From contig MLAK01000571.1 of assembly GCA_001839685.1 (NCBI GenBank), forward strand, positions 189,598 to 220,325: a stretch of 30,728 nt of DNA, given 5' to 3'. The stretch is from Tritrichomonas foetus. Lineage: Eukaryota > Parabasalia > Tritrichomonadida > Tritrichomonadidae. The translations under genes and the position numbers were made by a program. Numbering within the stretch: position 1 is the stretch's first letter; the number at the start of each line of letters is the position of its first letter. The notes beneath the pieces were generated by a model. The model had not been told where the DNA came from and made no database searches. It saw nothing but the letters and a program-made list of their open reading frames with translations. Positions 27,330 to 30,728 of the stretch are shown here, one piece after another.

Positions 27330-28619
27330 ATGACAGAGCCGAATCATTACATTCCAAAAGAAATCGGCTCTTATACACTTCATAAAACGCTCGGAAAAGG
27401 CGCCTATTCTATTGTTAAAGAAGCTCGCTCCAAACAAACTGGTCAGCAATATGCGTGCAAAATCGTTTCTCGCGCAAAAATCAACTCGCCCCGCCAAATG
27501 GAAAACTTTGAGCAGGAAATTCGAATTCTGCACCAAATGAAACATCCGAATATCGTTCAACTGTGCGATTTAGAGAAGGATAATAATAATTTCTATGTTA
27601 TCCTCGAAATATGCCCAGACGGAGATTTCAGAAACTTCATTAGGTCTCAAAAATTTGTGCGAGAGGCAGATTCAAAAATTTATTTCCATCAATTTATTGA
27701 GGCATTGAAATATGTCCATTCTATCGGCGCAGCCCATCTTGACCTAAAACCTGAGAATTTGCTTGTTGATTTGAATGGCCAAATAAAGATAAGTGATTTT
27801 GGATTCTCAATATTTGTATGGTCAAATAAAATCACCTCACAACGTGGTTCCCCTTGTTATATCTCCCCTGAAATTGTTATTGGTGATCCTTATGATGCAC
27901 AAAAAAGTGACATGTGGAGTGCTGGTGTGATTTTATATTCAATGGTCACAGGCAACATTCCATGGAAAGCCAAAACTGAAAAGGAACTATACGTTTGCAT
28001 TAAAAATTGCGATTATACTATTCCTGAATATTTATCAGAAGATTGTCAAGATTTAATAAAGAAATTAATGTGTTTCGATCCAAATGAAAGGTTTGATTGC
28101 AATTCTGTGTTGCAACATCCATGGCTAACAAATACATCTTCTTATATTGAAGATCGGTCACATATTTGTCCAGTTTCGTTGAAATCGATTGATACATATT
28201 TTGGGAAAGAAATATCAGAATTGAATTTAAATTTGGATAGTCCCTTAATCAATTTTAAAAATTCATATGATTTTAAAGCAAACTATGAAAAGTATCAAAA
28301 AGTGCTCACTACATCATTCATTACCGAAAATGATCAAAATTATTTAAATTTTATTTTGAGTCGAAACTTCAATAATGGTTCAAGACCCAGATCGAAAAGT
28401 GGAGAAAAATTGCCAATACTGAATGAAAAACCAATGAGAATGAAGAGCCAAATTCCATCAGCGCTAGAAATGGCAAAAAGAAACAAAATTCGCAGACTTG
28501 AAATGAGTTCTAAACAATCTAAGGAATTAAGAACAAATCCATTAATTCAAGCAGTAGCTACAGGAAGACAACGAATTAGGAGTATAAGACCAAATGCAAG
28601 CAAGCCTATTTTTCGATAA
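27330..28619 (+). CDS. CAMK-type Ser/Thr protein kinase (non-RD, HLD motif)
   Basis: This 429-residue protein has a complete kinase domain at about 15-266. Visible are the glycine loop GKGAYSIV (22-29), K44 in YACKIV, E63 in the C helix, HLDLKPEN (136-143, catalytic D138), DFG (157-159), GSPCYISPE in place of APE (173-181), and DMWSAGV (194-200). HPWL (263-266) ends the domain. The sequence resembles the CAMK/SNF1-like group, large in trichomonads. The catalytic-loop Arg is Leu, as in MLCK/DAPK-type kinases. T169/S170 sit near the usual activation-loop phosphosite. The C-terminal 160 residues are basic, without a recognised domain and rich in Arg/Lys/Ser towards the end. Substrate unknown. 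AATAAA occurs at 28669-28674, about 50 bases past the stop. Confidence 0.95.
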   Translation: MTEPNHYIPKEIGSYTLHKTLGKGAYSIVKEARSKQTGQQYACKIVSRAKINSPRQMENFEQEIRILHQMKHPNIVQLCDLEKDNNNFYVILEICPDGDFRNFIRSQKFVREADSKIYFHQFIEALKYVHSIGAAHLDLKPENLLVDLNGQIKISDFGFSIFVWSNKITSQRGSPCYISPEIVIGDPYDAQKSDMWSAGVILYSMVTGNIPWKAKTEKELYVCIKNCDYTIPEYLSEDCQDLIKKLMCFDPNERFDCNSVLQHPWLTNTSSYIEDRSHICPVSLKSIDTYFGKEISELNLNLDSPLINFKNSYDFKANYEKYQKVLTTSFITENDQNYLNFILSRNFNNGSRPRSKSGEKLPILNEKPMRMKSQIPSALEMAKRNKIRRLEMSSKQSKELRTNPLIQAVATGRQRIRSIRPNASKPIFR

Positions 28620-28954
28620 TTTATGTGTAAGATGAAAATACTATGATAATAATGCGATTAATGTTTGTAAATAAAGAAAAAATATATTTTTTACTGTTTT
28701 TATGTTAAGAAAGAAACATGATTTTAAGATAGATTCAATTGTATACTCAAAATCTGATTAATGAAACAGATTTATCCTATTAGCAGAATGCATTCATTCT
28801 GTATGAGTATAAATATTAATCTATATGAGAAAAATGCAAAATTACAATAAAATATTTTGAGAAATTTCTCAATTTTTATAAAAAAAATATCAACTTTGTG
28901 AATCCATCCTAAAAAAATAACAAAACTCAATTAAGTTACGATATTCTTTGAAAA
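28620..28954. other. Convergent intergenic region between kinase and surface-protein genes
   Basis: The two genes point at each other, so this is shared 3' flank. It is AT-rich with AATAAA at 28669-28674 on the plus strand. Nothing else stands out. Confidence 0.5.
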
Positions 28955-30244
28955 TTATTTGTGCGTGGGTTGCGGCGGAGGTGGATAAACTGGGCTAGGT
29001 CCTGATTGTTGCTGTTCAGGACGCATCTGTTCTGGTGATGGTGGATAAATTGGCTGTGGTGGTGGTGGCTGCGGCATATAAGGCGGAATAGATGGATCAT
29101 AATGTGGTGGATAATGTGGAGGAGGATGAGGATGATGCGGAGGATGGTGTGGGTGAGGATGTGGTGGATTTGGATAAACTGGGGGAACTCCTTGTTGTGG
29201 GTAATAAGGCTGTTGTCCATAGTTATAATTTTGATTATAGTTATTGTTGATGTTTGGGTGATAATTGTCGGTTGGATACACAAGAGGTGTTGCAATATCA
29301 TTATTGATGTAATTTGCATCATCAACTGTTTCAAGTTTCTTTTTGTTTAATTTTCTTGAAGAGCATAATCCGCAACATGCACAGCATGCACAACATGCGC
29401 AACAGCAACATGAAATAATGAGTATAATAATGATCAATACGATTCCAACTATAAGGATCCATAACCAAAGTAAAGTTGATGGATCAAGATCACAATTGAA
29501 TGAATTTGATTCAACCCAACCTTGTTCAAGAAAACAGCCAATATTGTTGCAATTTGTGAGTATTCCTGATGTACAGAAATCTAAAGATAATGATGAATTA
29601 TCTTCTTCAATAATATTCACTTTCCTTGTCAGTTGTATTGTACCTTTATTTGGTGATTGAGAAGAAGTTTGTTCAAATGTAAAACTTGTGAAAAATGAGC
29701 CTTTGTAAGTATTCACTTCATCATATGATGATGGATTGAATTCATATTTGGTCGCATCTGATGTATAGATATAAGTTCCAGTTAAGAAAGAGGAGGAATT
29801 AGCAACACCCGCTTGAATGCTGGATGACCTTTTTGTGTAAATTGTGCCAGCATGATCAAATGTTGGAACAAATGCACAAATATTATTCAGGCCTGGATAT
29901 GAATTCCTTGGAGTGAGATGAAACGTGGCCGAAATGCCTCCGTAGAAGTAGAAATTCTGATCGCCACAACTATCGGTCACCCAAATTGAGACGTCGGTTG
30001 ATGATGAGCCGGTTGTCATTAATACGTCGCTGCCTTGAATTGAGAAGGCGCTATCGTAGCCTGTTACTTGGTAATGATCAATAAAAAGTGACTCCACTGG
30101 GCGTGATGAAAAAACGTGGCATCGATTATTTGCAGGAATTGTAATGCGGATTGTTTCACTTTTGAGATGGGAATATTGGTAGTACCCCTGTGTGACAATC
30201 AGAATATCTGAGAGGGAGAATGAAAAAAGGAAAGGAAGAAACAT
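28955..30244 (-). CDS. Type I membrane protein with Cys-rich juxtamembrane cluster and Pro/His/Tyr-rich tail
   Basis: This 429-residue protein probably sits at the cell surface or in an endomembrane. It begins with a signal peptide (about 1-19, FLPFLFSFSLSDILIV). The ectodomain (20-257) has seven Cys (42, 93, 123, 224, 232, 237, 251) and N-glycosylation-type sites such as NSS. One TM spans about 258-278. Directly after it come 11 Cys in 16 residues (279-294, CCCCACCACCACCGLC), a likely palmitoylation cluster. A basic stop-transfer segment (RKLNKKK) follows, then a tail of about 120 residues rich in Pro, His, Tyr and Asn, with YPTDNY-type and PPxY-like elements. No enzyme domain is recognised. 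An initiator-like TCATTT on the minus strand (30260-30265) lies about 16-21 bases before the ATG, supporting this start. Confidence 0.82.
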   Translation of the reverse strand: MFLPFLFSFSLSDILIVTQGYYQYSHLKSETIRITIPANNRCHVFSSRPVESLFIDHYQVTGYDSAFSIQGSDVLMTTGSSSTDVSIWVTDSCGDQNFYFYGGISATFHLTPRNSYPGLNNICAFVPTFDHAGTIYTKRSSSIQAGVANSSSFLTGTYIYTSDATKYEFNPSSYDEVNTYKGSFFTSFTFEQTSSQSPNKGTIQLTRKVNIIEEDNSSLSLDFCTSGILTNCNNIGCFLEQGWVESNSFNCDLDPSTLLWLWILIVGIVLIIIILIISCCCCACCACCACCGLCSSRKLNKKKLETVDDANYINNDIATPLVYPTDNYHPNINNNYNQNYNYGQQPYYPQQGVPPVYPNPPHPHPHHPPHHPHPPPHYPPHYDPSIPPYMPQPPPPQPIYPPSPEQMRPEQQQSGPSPVYPPPPQPTHK

Positions 30245-30259
30245 TTGTTGCTTTTTACG

Positions 30260-30265
30260 AAATGA
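30260..30265 (-). promoter_or_regulatory. Initiator-like TCATTT upstream of the surface-protein gene
   Basis: Protein genes of Trichomonas typically start transcription at an Inr of the form TCAYT/A a short distance before the ATG. TCATTT here, about 16-21 bases upstream, fits that pattern. It is a very short match, so it is a suggestion only. Confidence 0.35.
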
Positions 30266-30584
30266 TTTAAAAGGATAAATTTTACATTGAAAAAGCGGAG
30301 TATTGACTGATTATATATTTAATAATATTGAATAAATTCAAAAGATTCCATAGAAAATGTGATCGAACTGGTGAAAAATTGTCAAGGAGACATATTTCAA
30401 TGCTCCCAATTTTTCACCGAAGAGTTTTTCTCAATTTTTTTTTAGAGCATTAACAAAACAAATATATATTTTTATAAAACAATATGTGCATTCATTCCTT
30501 CCTGATCTGCACTATTATGTATGATTTGATTTGATCAATGATGACATTGTCAAATTATAAAAGTGAAGTTATGAGAGAGAGTAT

Positions 30585-30728
30585 ATAGTCGCATTAGAGG
30601 GGGTGCTGGGGTGATGTGAGGATTTGTCTCATAAGTGAAGGATAGATGGTAGTATGAGTGGTAGTAGTGGTGATGGAGAAGGGGTGTTATAAGTGATGAT
30701 AGAATTGATGTGATAGGAGGGGGTGCTG
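30585..30728. repeat. Purine/G-rich low-complexity sequence with repeated GGGGGTGCTG
   Basis: The end of the window switches from AT-rich spacer to a stretch made mostly of G, A and T with very little C, built from GTGATG/GTAGTAG-type words. The word GAGGGGGTGCTG occurs at about 30597-30608 and again at the window end. It may be a minisatellite continuing outside the window. Confidence 0.6.

Noticed and set aside
28936..29350. Frames on both strands over the Pro/His-rich tail of the surface protein
   Set aside because: They are phase shadows of the CCN/CAN-rich tail coding sequence.
1..30728. Trichomonad-type introns (GTATGT ... ACTAACACACAG consensus)
   Set aside because: No match to the 3' consensus was seen on either strand, and all main genes are complete without splicing.

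Overview
The window looks like nuclear DNA of a parabasalid protist, most likely Tritrichomonas (T. foetus or a close relative). This is inferred from content, not from a search. The sequence is strongly AT-rich, genes are long and uninterrupted (up to 7.3 kb), and all three standard stop codons are used. I saw no trichomonad-type intron consensus. The mix of a giant multi-pass membrane adenylyl/guanylyl cyclase, a CAMK-type kinase, a pogo/Tigger-like DDE transposase and large low-complexity proteins is typical of trichomonads.

Layout. (1) 2-1531 (+): a DDE transposase open at the window edge, followed by about 1.4 kb that may hold decayed coding sequence. (2) 2989-6735: a repeat-rich block with five identical copies of a 72-nt tRNA-like gene, all on the minus strand, each with Pol III-like boxes and a T6 run. 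Four of them lie as two pairs inside a 550-bp direct repeat that I found identical by eye, offset 2166 bp. The two repeat copies flank a 7-TM TOM1/THH1-like gene (3798-4697, -). (3) 7150-9351 (+): a TMEM62-like membrane calcineurin-type phosphoesterase. (4) 9628-16896 (-): a 2422-residue Ser/Asp/Glu/Lys-rich, probably disordered protein with one C2-like domain. (5) 17710-18819 (-): an HtrL/YibB-family glycosyltransferase-like protein. (6) 19207-23952 (-): a 1581-residue receptor-like nucleotidyl cyclase (TM array, HAT/TPR-like repeats, extracellular loops, PAS, class III cyclase). (7) 23953-27329: a 3.4-kb AT-rich gap with at most short coding-like scraps. (8) 27330-28619 (+): a CAMK-type Ser/Thr kinase. 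(9) 28955-30244 (-): a type I surface protein with a Cys-rich juxtamembrane cluster and a Pro/His-rich tail, followed by purine/G-rich simple sequence at the window end.

There is no operon-like organisation. The genes are monocistronic, alternate in strand and do not form one pathway, although several are membrane or signalling proteins (cyclase, kinase, 7-TM protein, phosphoesterase, surface protein).

The least ordinary signals are: the tRNA-like family, whose anticodon arm does not fold canonically although all copies are identical; the 550-bp repeats around the 7-TM gene; a near-palindrome (GGCCAAATTGGCC type) shared upstream of the phosphoesterase and kinase genes; the cyclase active site, where the usual transition-state Arg is Gln; and the giant C2/Ser-rich protein.
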